A DNA stretch of 64,000 nucleotides from JACVRW01 sp963716215. Lineage in GTDB: Bacteria > Actinomycetota > Thermoleophilia > Solirubrobacterales > Thermoleophilaceae. This document shows positions 44,438 to 52,109 of this stretch, piece by piece. Every line of letters starts with the position of its first letter. Position 1 is the first letter of the stretch. Location of the stretch: positions 1,426,001-1,490,000 of the forward strand of contig OY970298.1 of NCBI GenBank assembly GCA_963716215.1, in the 5' to 3' direction. Position numbers and translations under genes: made by a program. The notes beneath the pieces were generated by a model, which worked only from the letters and a program-made list of their open reading frames with translations, was not told the origin of the DNA and ran no database searches.

Positions 44438-44788
44438 ATGAACGCACTCGAGCATTTCGCCCACCGCCTCGAGGTCGAGACCGACGTCGCCGACGTGGCC
44501 GCGGCCATGGATGCCGGCGAGCTCGACTTCGTGCTGCTGGACGCCCGCAGCCGCGCGTCCTACGACGCCGGCCACCTGCCCGGCGCGGTCAACCTGCCGG
44601 AGCTGAGCGAGGAGGCGGTGGCGGGCCTGCCCGACGGGCTGATCGTGACCTACTGCTGGGGGCCCGCCTGCAACGGCGCCTGCAAGGCGGCCCTGCGCCT
44701 CGCCCAGCTGGGCCGGCCCGTCAAGGAGATGCTTGGGGGCTTTGAGTACTGGGCGCGCGACGGGCACCCTGTGGAGGCTTCTGCTTGA
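44438..44788 (+). CDS. Single-domain rhodanese
   Basis: A 116-residue rhodanese-like sulfurtransferase. LLDARSRASYDAGHLPGAVN is the CH2A-type signature, and the active-site Cys73 begins the loop CWGPACNGA, an unusual form with a second Cys. LGRPVKEMLGGFEYW ends the domain. It transfers sulfane sulfur or acts as a thiol carrier in the cytoplasm. It is divergent from the GlxA-type regulator, whose family often controls neighbours of this kind. Its last 68 bases overlap the convergent acyltransferase gene. Confidence 0.88.
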   Translation: MNALEHFAHRLEVETDVADVAAAMDAGELDFVLLDARSRASYDAGHLPGAVNLPELSEEAVAGLPDGLIVTYCWGPACNGACKAALRLAQLGRPVKEMLGGFEYWARDGHPVEASA

Positions 44789-46214
44789 CGCCGTTCGCGC
44801 TGGCCGCCTCCTTGGTGCGCTTGCGCGCCTCCTCGAGCAGCTCGGCCAGGGCGTCCTCGAGCATCTGGCCGAACTCCTCGAGGTCGGGCATCGCGTCGTA
44901 GTCGCCGAGCAGGCCGAAGTCGACCTTGCCGTTGTAGCTCATGATCGCGATCGCCAGCGCGTGGTTCTCGGGCAGGAACGCGATCGGAACGATCTCGAGC
45001 ATCTCGCGCCCGAGCAGGTAGAGCGGGAACTGCGGGCCCGGCACGTTCGTGACGATCAGGTTGAACAGCCGGGTGGAGAAGTTGAGCCGCGAGGCCTGGG
45101 CCAGCAGGGTCGGTGGCGCGAAGTCGGTGAGCCCGGCGATCACCTCCGCGCCGAGCGCCTGCTTGCTCTGCTTGAGGTTGCCCATGCCCTCCTGGACCTG
45201 GCGCAGGCGCTCGACCGGGTCCTCGACGTAGACCGGCAGCGGCCCGCGCATCGCCGCGATCCGGTTGCCGAGCGTGCCCGCCTCGTCCTTGGCGCGGATC
45301 GAGACCGGCACCAGCGCGCGCAGCTCGAGTCCCTCGGTGCGGACGCCGCGCGTGCCGAGCCAGCGGCCGAGCGCGCCCGCGACCACCGCCAGGACGGCGT
45401 CGTTGACCGTGCCGCCGAGCGCGTCCTTGATCTCCTTGAAGTCGCCCAGCCTGCTCTGCACCCAGCGCACCCGGCGGTGCGGGCCGATCGGCACGTTGAG
45501 CGGCACGTCGGGCGCGGGGTTCATCCCCGCCCAGACGACCTCGCCGAGCCCCTCGGCCGCCTCGCGCGCCTGTCCGAGCGAGCGTCCCGGGCTGCTGAGG
45601 GCGCCGAGCGCGCGGCCCGCCAGCGACACCGGCGTGCGCACCAGCCCCTTGATCCCCTCCGCCACCAGCTCGGTATCGGACGGCGCCGCCGACGGGACCC
45701 AGTCGTCGGCGTCCGGGACCTCGGGCGGCACCGGCTGCAGGTCGAACAGCACCGTCGCGATGTCCACGCCCGACACGCCGTCCACGAGGGCGTGGTGGGT
45801 CTTGGAGATGACGGCGAACTTGCCACCCTCGAAGCCCTGGATCAGCCAGACCTCCCAGAGCGGCTTCGAGCGGTCGAGCCGCTGCGAGAAGATGCGCCCC
45901 GCGAGCTGGCGCAGCTGGTCGTCCGAGCCCGGGCGCGGCAGCGCGGTGTGGCGCACGTGGTAGTCGATGTTGAAGCTCGGGTCGTCCACCCAGAACGGGC
46001 GGCCCATCTCGAAGCGCGGCACGGCGAGCTTCTGGCGGTAGCGCGGCACCAGGCGCAGCCGCGACTGGATGTGCGCGGCGAACTCCTCGTGCGACGGCGC
46101 CGGGCCCTCGAAGATCACCAGCGCGCCGACGTGCATGTGGGAGGCCTGCTTCTCCTGGTGGAGGAAGGACGCGTCGATGGCGCTGAGGCGGTCCTTGTGT
46201 CCCTGCTTCGCCAT
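44721..46214 (-). CDS. Wax ester synthase/diacylglycerol acyltransferase (WS/DGAT)
   Basis: A 497-residue bifunctional acyltransferase that makes wax esters or triacylglycerol from acyl-CoA at the membrane. The active-site motif HHxxxDG is HHALVDG at residues 140-146. RLSAIDASFLHQEK at the N-terminus, PSFNIDYHVRHTALP, GGTVNDAVLAVVAGALGRWL and NLIVTNVPGPQFPLYLLG are family hallmarks (the last being the conserved ND-VPGP segment). The C-terminal 60 residues are charged and partly Pro/Gln-rich. Storage lipid synthesis of this kind is frequent in actinobacteria. The 3' end overlaps the rhodanese gene. Confidence 0.92.
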   Translation of the reverse strand: MAKQGHKDRLSAIDASFLHQEKQASHMHVGALVIFEGPAPSHEEFAAHIQSRLRLVPRYRQKLAVPRFEMGRPFWVDDPSFNIDYHVRHTALPRPGSDDQLRQLAGRIFSQRLDRSKPLWEVWLIQGFEGGKFAVISKTHHALVDGVSGVDIATVLFDLQPVPPEVPDADDWVPSAAPSDTELVAEGIKGLVRTPVSLAGRALGALSSPGRSLGQAREAAEGLGEVVWAGMNPAPDVPLNVPIGPHRRVRWVQSRLGDFKEIKDALGGTVNDAVLAVVAGALGRWLGTRGVRTEGLELRALVPVSIRAKDEAGTLGNRIAAMRGPLPVYVEDPVERLRQVQEGMGNLKQSKQALGAEVIAGLTDFAPPTLLAQASRLNFSTRLFNLIVTNVPGPQFPLYLLGREMLEIVPIAFLPENHALAIAIMSYNGKVDFGLLGDYDAMPDLEEFGQMLEDALAELLEEARKRTKEAASANGVKQKPPQGARRAPSTQSPQASP

Positions 46215-46244
46215 GCAGGGAATCTACCCGCCACAATCACTTCC

Positions 46245-47132
46245 GTGAAGCTCCTCGGGACGGTTCTGGCCGTTCAGGTGTTGCTCGGCGTCGCCCTCGT
46301 GATGCTGGTGGCCACCGACAACCTCCCGTTCGGGGAGGACGAGGCGGACGGCGCGCCCAACCGGACCACCCGGCCGACGGTCGACCGCTTCGACTCCGCT
46401 GCCGCCTGGGCGCTGCTGCGCGAGCAGGTCGAGATGGGGCCGCGCCCAGCCGGATCGCGGGCGTCGCGCCGGCTGGCCGTGCGGCTGCGCCGGCTCCTGC
46501 CCCACGGCCGCTTCCAGCCGGTGCCGGGCGGGCTGCGCAACGTCGTCGGCACGGTGCGCGGACGCGAGCCGGGCTACGTCGTGGTGGGGGCGCACTACGA
46601 CACGAAGGACCTGTCCGGGTTCGTCGGGGCGAACGACGGCGCGTCGGGCACCGCGGTCGTGACCCAGCTGGCGCGCACGATCGAGGACCCGCGCCACACG
46701 ATCAAGTTCATCCTGTTCGACGGCGAGGAGAGCCCGCGCGGCACGCCGGACGAGCTGTTCGCGCAGCGCGGCCTGCGGGGCTCGAAGGTGGCGGCCGAGC
46801 GATACGGCGATGCGCGCGCGATGGTGCTGCTCGACTTCGTCGGCGACCGGCGCCTGAGCATCCCGCGCGAGGGGTCGTCGGACGAGCGGCTGTGGCGGCG
46901 CCTGCGCGCCGCGGCGCACGCGGTCGGCGTGGGGCGTCACTTCCCGGCGGCCACGCAGGGCACGGTCGTGGACGACCACGTGCCCTTCCTGCAGGAGGGG
47001 GTCCCGGCGATCGACCTGATCGACTTCGACTTTCCCTGCTGGCACAAGCGCTGCGACGACCTGTCGAGCGTCTCGGAGCGCAGCCTCGACGCCACCGGCG
47101 AGGCCGTCCGCCGCCTGCTCGCTAGCCTCTGA
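46245..47132 (+). CDS. M28-family peptidase, glutaminyl-cyclase-like
   Basis: A 295-residue membrane-anchored or exported zinc enzyme. The N-terminal hydrophobic stretch (LLGTVLAVQVLLGVALVMLV) is a signal anchor. The M28 metal ligands are seen as GAHYDT, NDGASGTAV, FDGEES, LLDFVGD and VDDHVPFLQ. The end (AIDLIDFDFPCWHKRCDDL) resembles bacterial glutaminyl cyclases, which close N-terminal Gln to pyroglutamate; an aminopeptidase role is the alternative. GTG 46245 fits the signal anchor; the long open frame upstream is antisense to WS/DGAT. The ispH start follows 4 bases after its stop. Confidence 0.8.
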   Translation: MKLLGTVLAVQVLLGVALVMLVATDNLPFGEDEADGAPNRTTRPTVDRFDSAAAWALLREQVEMGPRPAGSRASRRLAVRLRRLLPHGRFQPVPGGLRNVVGTVRGREPGYVVVGAHYDTKDLSGFVGANDGASGTAVVTQLARTIEDPRHTIKFILFDGEESPRGTPDELFAQRGLRGSKVAAERYGDARAMVLLDFVGDRRLSIPREGSSDERLWRRLRAAAHAVGVGRHFPAATQGTVVDDHVPFLQEGVPAIDLIDFDFPCWHKRCDDLSSVSERSLDATGEAVRRLLASL

Positions 47133-47136
47133 GGAG

Positions 47137-48093
47137 ATGGCCTCCGCTCCCGAGAAGCTGCTGCTCGCGGCCCCCCGCGGCTACTGCGCCGGCGTCGATC
47201 GCGCCGTCCAGACGGTGGAGCGCGCGCTCGAGCTGTACGGCCCGCCCGTGTACGTGCGCAAGGAGATCGTGCACAACAAGCACGTGGTCGAGCAGCTGCG
47301 CGAGCGGGGCGCGATCTTCGTGGACGAGGAGACCGAGGTTCCGGCGGGTCAGACCGTGATCTTCTCGGCCCACGGCGTCGCCCCGAGCGTGCACGCCAAC
47401 GCCGAGCAGCGCAGGCTCAAGACGATCGACGCCACGTGCCCGCTGGTCACCAAGGTGCACGTGGAGGCGAAGAAGTTCGCCGCCGAGGGCTACACGATCG
47501 TGCTGATCGGTCACGAGGGCCACGAGGAGGTCGAAGGCACGATGGGCGAGGCTCCGCAGGCCTTCGTGCTCGTGGAGACCGAGGAGGACGTGGACAACCT
47601 GGAGCTGCCCGACCCCGATCGCGTGGCCTACCTGACGCAGACCACGCTGTCCGTGGACGAGACCGATCGCCTCATCAGGAGGCTGCGCGAGCGCTTCCCG
47701 AACATCACCGGGCCCAAGTCGGATGACATCTGCTACGCCACGACCAACCGTCAGATGGCGGTGCGCCAGATGGCGCGCGAGTGCGATTTGGTGCTGGTGA
47801 TCGGGTCGCGCAACTCGTCGAACTCCAACCGCTTGGTCGAGGTGGCCCGCGACCACGGCGCCGACTCGCATCTGATCGACAACGAGACGCAGGTCCGCGA
47901 GGAATGGCTGGAGGGCAAGCGCGTGGTCGGCATCTCATCCGGCGCCAGCGCGCCCGAGGAGCTGGTGCAGCGCCTGGTCGAGTTCTTCCGGGCACGCGGG
48001 ACGGAGGACGTGACCGAGTTCCAGGTCGTCCAGGAGGACGTGCGCTTCATGCTTCCGCGGGAGATTCGCCGAGAGCTGGCGGCACGGGCGTGA
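47137..48093 (+). CDS. ispH: 4-hydroxy-3-methylbut-2-enyl diphosphate reductase
   Basis: A 318-residue Fe-S enzyme that makes IPP and DMAPP in the last step of the MEP isoprenoid pathway. The three cluster cysteines are Cys17 (PRGYCAGVDRA), Cys101 (DATCPLVTKVH) and Cys199 (DDICYATTNRQ). IFSAHGV, IGHEGHEEVEGT, SRNSSNSNRLVEVA and GISSGASAPEELV are also diagnostic. Length and start agree with the family. It begins 4 bases after the M28 gene, suggesting co-transcription. Its 3' end overlaps the convergent thioredoxin-like gene by 47 bases. Confidence 0.96.
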   Translation: MASAPEKLLLAAPRGYCAGVDRAVQTVERALELYGPPVYVRKEIVHNKHVVEQLRERGAIFVDEETEVPAGQTVIFSAHGVAPSVHANAEQRRLKTIDATCPLVTKVHVEAKKFAAEGYTIVLIGHEGHEEVEGTMGEAPQAFVLVETEEDVDNLELPDPDRVAYLTQTTLSVDETDRLIRRLRERFPNITGPKSDDICYATTNRQMAVRQMARECDLVLVIGSRNSSNSNRLVEVARDHGADSHLIDNETQVREEWLEGKRVVGISSGASAPEELVQRLVEFFRARGTEDVTEFQVVQEDVRFMLPREIRRELAARA

Positions 48094-48844
48094 ACTGCAC
48101 CCCGTGCAGCCTCAGTCCCGGCGACTCCGCCGTCACGGTTCCGTCGACCTCGTAGAGGCCCGGCTCCAGGCCGGCGCCGGACAGCACCGCGTACGCCGCG
48201 CCGGCCCTGAAGTCGAAGCCGGCCGCCGCGCCGGAGTCGGCCGCCTCGATCCAGTCCTCGCCCTCGGCCCAGTCGCGCACCAGCTCGAGCCGTTCCCGGT
48301 CGGCTGGGAGTGCGATGTCGGCGGTCTGTGGCTCGAGCAGGATCCCCGGGGCGTCCTCAGGGCGAACCGGGTCCAGCGGCTCCATCGTCTCGCCCACGCA
48401 CTCCTGGATGGCGAGCTCGGTGTCGAGGTACTCGCCCTCCCCGTAGTGGATGAAGGCGAGCCTGCCGGTGCGATCGAACAGGTAGCGGCCCGGCCAGCCC
48501 TTGTTCCCGTACAGGCGCCACACCTCGAGTGCCGGGTCGAGCAGCACCGGGTAGCCCACCTCGAGCCGCTCGACGGCGCGCGCGACCGTGTCGTGGTCGC
48601 GCCCGAAGGAGTAGCCCGGCGAGTGGATGCCGACCACGCGCAGACCGGCGTCGGCGTAGCGCTCGTGCCACGCCTTCAGGTAGGGCATCGTGCGCAGCGA
48701 GTTGACGCGTGCGAAGTCCCAGAACTCGACCAGGACGGCCCCCCGGCCCATCAGCGTGTTCATGCGCAGGAACGCGACGTTGAGCCACTCCATCCCGGAC
48801 GGGAACTCGGGCGCGTAGATCTCTGCGTGGGCCGGCGGTCGCAC
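48047..48844 (-). CDS. Thioredoxin-fold (TlpA/DipZ-like) protein without the CxxC
   Basis: A 265-residue protein. An N-terminal TlpA/AhpC-like domain is recognisable from LVEFWDFARVNSLRTMPYL, GLRVVGIHSPGYSFGRDHDTV and LYGNKGWPGRYLFDRTGRL. At the place of CxxC it reads ARVNS, so no redox pair exists. The C-terminal part (residues 165-260) is a beta-rich domain like those attached to DipZ thioredoxins (LPADRERLELVRDWAEGEDWIEAADSG split over strands). No signal peptide is seen. It may be a structural or ligand-binding derivative. The GTG start at 48844 lies 143 bp from the paralog gene at 48988. Confidence 0.72.
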   Translation of the reverse strand: MRPPAHAEIYAPEFPSGMEWLNVAFLRMNTLMGRGAVLVEFWDFARVNSLRTMPYLKAWHERYADAGLRVVGIHSPGYSFGRDHDTVARAVERLEVGYPVLLDPALEVWRLYGNKGWPGRYLFDRTGRLAFIHYGEGEYLDTELAIQECVGETMEPLDPVRPEDAPGILLEPQTADIALPADRERLELVRDWAEGEDWIEAADSGAAAGFDFRAGAAYAVLSGAGLEPGLYEVDGTVTAESPGLRLHGVQFTPVPPALGESPAEA

Positions 48845-48898
48845 TAGCCCGCCACATCCTGACCTACATGGTTGCGCAACATTGGGCCCATGCGCGTG

Positions 48899-48938
48899 TT
48901 ATAGGGTGACCTCGCTCGTTGCGGCTCCTTTGGGAGCC
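48899..48938 (+). promoter_or_regulatory. Candidate -10 element and leader hairpin of the secreted paralog
   Basis: TTATAGGGT at 48899-48907 is the only AT-rich -10-like box in the 143-bp gap, with TTGCGC or TTGGGC upstream at imperfect spacing. A 6-bp hairpin GGCTCC-TTTG-GGAGCC (48923-48938) would lie in the leader, about 50 bases before the strong ribosome binding site AGGAGGAGG at the ATG 48988. The leader hairpin could affect stability; its role is a guess. Confidence 0.35.
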
Positions 48939-48987
48939 TCGTACGGGCGTTCTTTGGTCTTAAACCGTTCCACCCCCAGGAGGAGGA

Positions 48988-49782
48988 ATGCGCAAGCTTT
49001 GGATAGCCGTGATCGCGGCCTGTGTGGCGGCGATCTCGGTGGCCGGCATCGCTTATGCGGTCAACACGTACGAAGTAGACATCGCGTCGGGCAGCCCCAA
49101 CAAGGCGGGCAGCGCGGCGAAGCCGGTTCCGTCATCGCTCAACTTCGGTTACGAAGTTGGGGACACGGAGAACCTGCGCCCGTCGGTGATCGCTCAGTAC
49201 CGGATCGCCGCCGAGGGAATCAAGTACTTCACGAAGGCACGTCCGACCTGCACGTTCGCGCAGGCCGATGAGGCGCCCGCGTTCAACAAGAAGTGCAAGA
49301 AGGCGATCGTCGGCAACGGCACGATCGCGAACGCATTCGGCGCCGCGACCGACCGCGCGGGCAAGGCCGCCTGTGACGTGAAGCTGACGCTGATCAACAT
49401 CAGCAACGGCCCGGGCGTGAACCAGAAGCGCGGCGCCATGGCGATCCGGATCGATACCGATCCGCCCGCCTGCCCGCTGTCGATTCACGCTTCCTTGGCC
49501 GCTCCGATCTTCGACGTGAAGATCGAGGGCATCAAGGGCTCCGAGCTGCGCTTCAGCGTGCCGGACAACCTGAAGCACCCGGCTCCCGGCGTTGACAACT
49601 CGGTCATCGACGTGACCTCGCACGTGCTCAAGAAGACGGGCAAGGTCAAGGTCAAGGGCAAGCAGCGCACTGTCGGCTTCGCCTCGGCCGTCGGCCGCAA
49701 GGGCAAGACGCGCACGGTGCGCGTGACGTTCGTCGACGAGACCGGTCGCAAGGCGACCGCGACGACGACGTACCCGAAGTAG
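48988..49782 (+). CDS. Secreted protein of unknown family, tandem paralog 1
   Basis: A 264-residue exported protein with signal peptide MRKLWIAVIAACVAAISVAG ending in AYA. The mature part starts VNTYEVDIASGSP and has four cysteines (PTCTF, KKCKKA, AACDVK, PPACPL), enough for two disulfides. The last third is very basic and strand-rich (KKTGKVKVKGKQRTVGF, GKTRTVRVTF, ending TTTYPK). No known domain is recognised. AGGAGGAGG lies 3 bases before the ATG, one of the best ribosome binding sites in the window, so expression is probably high. The next gene is a copy about 90% identical, and a 14-bp-stem terminator separates them. Confidence 0.75.
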   Translation: MRKLWIAVIAACVAAISVAGIAYAVNTYEVDIASGSPNKAGSAAKPVPSSLNFGYEVGDTENLRPSVIAQYRIAAEGIKYFTKARPTCTFAQADEAPAFNKKCKKAIVGNGTIANAFGAATDRAGKAACDVKLTLINISNGPGVNQKRGAMAIRIDTDPPACPLSIHASLAAPIFDVKIEGIKGSELRFSVPDNLKHPAPGVDNSVIDVTSHVLKKTGKVKVKGKQRTVGFASAVGRKGKTRTVRVTFVDETGRKATATTTYPK

Positions 49783-49810
49783 CGCGTCGACCACCGGACG
49801 CCCGTAGATT

Positions 49811-49842
49811 TCAGCGGGGCGGCCTTCGGGCCGCCCCGCTGA
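49811..49842 (+). terminator. UUCG-capped terminator hairpin after paralog 1
   Basis: TCAGCGGGGCGGCC, TTCG, GGCCGCCCCGCTGA: a perfect 14-bp stem with a stable TTCG tetraloop, 29 bases after the stop, followed by CGTTTA. It is a strong intrinsic-type 3' end and lies 30 bases before the start of the second copy. Confidence 0.85.
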
Positions 49843-49872
49843 CGTTTACCCGTTTCACAAGAAGGAGGGGGA

Positions 49873-50670
49873 ATGCGCAAGCTCTGGATGGTCGCGGTGG
49901 CAACCGCGGTCGTCGCGATCTCGGTGGCCGGGGTCGCCTACGCCGTGAACACCTACGAGGTGGACATCGCCTCGGGTGGTCCGGGCAACAAGGCCGGCAG
50001 CCCGTCCAAGCCCGAGCCGGCGTTCCTGAACTTCGGCTACGAGGTCGGGGACACGGAGAACCTGCGGCCGTCGGTGATCGCCCAGTACCGCATCGCGTCC
50101 GAGGGGATCAAGTACTTCCCCAAGGCGCGGCCGACGTGCACGTTCGCGCAGGCCGATGAGGCGCCGGCGATCGACAAGAAGTGCAAGAAGGCGATCGTCG
50201 GCAACGGCACGATCGCGAACGCGTTCGGCGCCGCGACGGACCGCACCGGCAAGGCCGCCTGTGACGTGAAGCTGACGCTGATCAACATCAGCAACGGCCC
50301 GGGCGTGACGAAGAAGCGGGGCGGGATGGCGATCCGGATCGATACCGATCCGCCGGCGTGCCCGCTGTCGATTCACGCTTCCCTGGCCGCTCCGATCTTC
50401 GACGTGAAGATCGAGGGCATCAAGGGGTCGGAGCTGCGCTTCAGCGTGCCGGACAACCTGAAGCATCCGGCTCCGGGCGTTGACAACTCGGTGATCGACG
50501 TGACCTCGCACGTGTTGAAGAAGACCGGCAAGGTCAAGGTCAAGGGCAAGCAGCGCACGGTCGGCTTCGCTTCGGCGGTCGGCCGCAAGGGCAAGACGCG
50601 CACGGTGCGCGTGACGTTCGTCGACGAGACCGGTCGCAAGGAGACCGCCACGACGACGTACCCGAAGTAG
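49873..50670 (+). CDS. Secreted protein of unknown family, tandem paralog 2
   Basis: A 265-residue exported copy of the preceding gene: signal peptide MRKLWMVAVATAVVAISVAG with AYA, then VNTYEVDIASGGPGNKAG. All four cysteines are kept. Differences cluster in the signal peptide and first 110 residues; the final 95 residues differ at a single position (Ala to Glu near the end). At the DNA level that region carries scattered synonymous changes, so the conservation reflects selection on the protein rather than a very recent duplication. AAGAAGGAGGGGG precedes the ATG. A separate hairpin follows. No function can be assigned. Confidence 0.75.
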   Translation: MRKLWMVAVATAVVAISVAGVAYAVNTYEVDIASGGPGNKAGSPSKPEPAFLNFGYEVGDTENLRPSVIAQYRIASEGIKYFPKARPTCTFAQADEAPAIDKKCKKAIVGNGTIANAFGAATDRTGKAACDVKLTLINISNGPGVTKKRGGMAIRIDTDPPACPLSIHASLAAPIFDVKIEGIKGSELRFSVPDNLKHPAPGVDNSVIDVTSHVLKKTGKVKVKGKQRTVGFASAVGRKGKTRTVRVTFVDETGRKETATTTYPK

Positions 50671-50679
50671 CGGTTGCGG

Positions 50680-50703
50680 CGGGGCGGCCTCCGGGCCGCC
50701 CCG
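50680..50703 (+). terminator. Terminator hairpin after paralog 2
   Basis: CGGGGCGGCC, TCCG, GGCCGCCCCG: a perfect 10-bp stem 9 bases after the stop of the second paralog, followed by TCTAG. It resembles the core of the hairpin after paralog 1, as expected if the whole gene with its terminator was duplicated. It lies before the convergent gene ending at 50721, so it may serve both strands. Confidence 0.75.
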
Positions 50704-50720
50704 TCTAGCCGTTCGCCAGC

Positions 50721-51422
50721 TCAGTTCTCGGCGATGGCGTGCAGCAGGTGCGGCGCCACCCAGATCTCGGCCGCCGCGCTCGCCAGCAGAACCGGCACCG
50801 CGATCGCGACGGTCACGAAGGTGGCGGCCAGCAGGTCCTGCCAGTCACCGGCCTTGCTCGCCACGATCCACGCGGCGAGCGGGAGGAACAGCGCGAACAG
50901 CTCCGGCAGCGCGTGCGGGACCAGCGCCAGGAGCAGCATGCCGGGGCCGGTGCCCAGCTGCGCGGCGATCGCCGCCGCGCCGCCGCCGATCACGTATGCC
51001 TGGGTGCACAGCGAGAACGTCGTGGCGCACACGACGAAGCCGATCGCCAGCGGCCCTGCCTTCTCGTGCACCCAGCGCGAGACGCCGCTGCGCTTGGACG
51101 CCGACAGCGGCAGCGAGCTGCCGGCCATGAAGCCCGCGACGCAGGCCATCGCGTGCAGGGCGAGCACGAGCGAGTTGCGGTACAGCACCGCCAGGTAGTC
51201 CTGGAAGGTGGCGTCCACGTTGTAGCCGGGGATCAGATAGGTCGTCGGGTCGGGCGTGGTCGCCTTCGCGATCAGGTAGACGGCGAGCAGCAGCGCGCAC
51301 GCGATCAGCAGGCTCAGCGTGGCCCAGGGCCGGAGCATCCGCCACGGGTGCTCGTTCCAGCGCCGCAGGGCGGCCTTGGTGTCGTCCATGCCCTGGACGA
51401 GCACGAGGTCGTTGACGCTCAT
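50721..51422 (-). CDS. SpoIIM/DUF95-like multi-pass membrane protein
   Basis: A 233-residue protein with about five membrane helices: WATLSLLIACALLLAVYLIA, LVLALHAMACVAGFMAG, AIGFVVCATTFSLCTQAYVI, GMLLLALVPHALPELFALFL and LAATFVTVAIAVPVLLASAA. The order and the PHALPELFALFLP motif in the fourth helix resemble the SpoIIM/DUF95 family (PHG-x-E-L pattern), which in Bacillus belongs to a peptidoglycan-processing engulfment complex; non-sporulating bacteria also carry members of unknown role. The assignment rests on helix pattern and this motif. The gene is divergent from the one at 51499. Confidence 0.5.
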   Translation of the reverse strand: MSVNDLVLVQGMDDTKAALRRWNEHPWRMLRPWATLSLLIACALLLAVYLIAKATTPDPTTYLIPGYNVDATFQDYLAVLYRNSLVLALHAMACVAGFMAGSSLPLSASKRSGVSRWVHEKAGPLAIGFVVCATTFSLCTQAYVIGGGAAAIAAQLGTGPGMLLLALVPHALPELFALFLPLAAWIVASKAGDWQDLLAATFVTVAIAVPVLLASAAAEIWVAPHLLHAIAEN

Positions 51423-51498
51423 CTACGAGAGGCATCGGCAGCGCGGCCGCGATCGTTGAGGCGCGGAACCGGCCGGATGCGCCAGGTGTACCCGGGAC

Positions 51499-52059
51499 AT
51501 GAGACGACTGACGATTGCCCTGGCCTTGGCCCTGCCGCTGCTGCTGGCGGCCCCGGCGGCGGCCAAGCGCGTGACGTCGGCGAAGGTGTGCGGGCCGGCC
51601 GACTGCCGCACGGTCGAGGACCATGCCGCGCTGACCGCGCTCAGCCAGGGCGGATCGCCCGCGGACCCGCCCCACGAGGGCTCGGGTTGGTATGACGTGA
51701 GGATCACGGTCGACACGGGAGCCGAGCGGCACGAGACCTTCCCGATGGTGCTCGTGCCCGGCGCCGGGCTGCTGCGGGGTGGCGACTCGGAGGCGGGCTA
51801 CACCTGGATGTCGAGCTCGCGCTCGGCAATCCGCGAGTACCGCGAGCTCACCCGCGGCCTCGTGCCGTTCCCGGCCGCCGGCCTGCCCGGGCTCGAGGCG
51901 CCGGCGCCGCCGCCGCCGCGAGAAACAGCCCCAGCCGCCGCGGGTGGCAGCTCGCCGCTGCCTTGGATCGCCGGCGGCGCCGTCCTGGCGCTGGCGGCCG
52001 CGGTTGCGCTGGTGCGCCGCCGGCGCGCGACGCCGGCCCCAAGGTCTCAGGCCGCCTAG
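51499..52059 (+). CDS. Exported membrane-anchored protein of unknown function
   Basis: A 186-residue protein with signal peptide MRRLTIALALALPLLLAAPA-AAA, an extracellular part of about 120 residues with one close cysteine pair (KVCGPADC), a Pro/Ala-rich linker and a C-terminal membrane helix (WIAGGAVLALAAAVALV) followed by RRRRA. The layout is that of a surface protein held by a C-terminal stop-transfer helix; it lacks an LPxTG-type sorting motif. It precedes the GAF histidine kinase by 50 bp on the same strand, with a hairpin in between, so it might be a sensory accessory. No domain was recognised. Confidence 0.6.
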   Translation: MRRLTIALALALPLLLAAPAAAKRVTSAKVCGPADCRTVEDHAALTALSQGGSPADPPHEGSGWYDVRITVDTGAERHETFPMVLVPGAGLLRGGDSEAGYTWMSSSRSAIREYRELTRGLVPFPAAGLPGLEAPAPPPPRETAPAAAGGSSPLPWIAGGAVLALAAAVALVRRRRATPAPRSQAA

Positions 52060-52069
52060 GCCCAGCGCC

Positions 52070-52099
52070 CGATGCGGCGCGCCCGGACGCGCCGTATCG
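52070..52099 (+). terminator. Hairpin between the membrane protein and histidine kinase genes
   Basis: CGAT-G-CGGCGCG, loop CCCGGA, CGCGCCG-T-ATCG: an 11-bp stem with one mismatch, 11 bases after the stop at 52059 and 11 bases before the kinase ATG at 52110. There is no T-run. It could end the upstream transcript or sit in the kinase leader. Confidence 0.45.
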
Positions 52100-52109
52100 T
52101 GGGCGGTCG

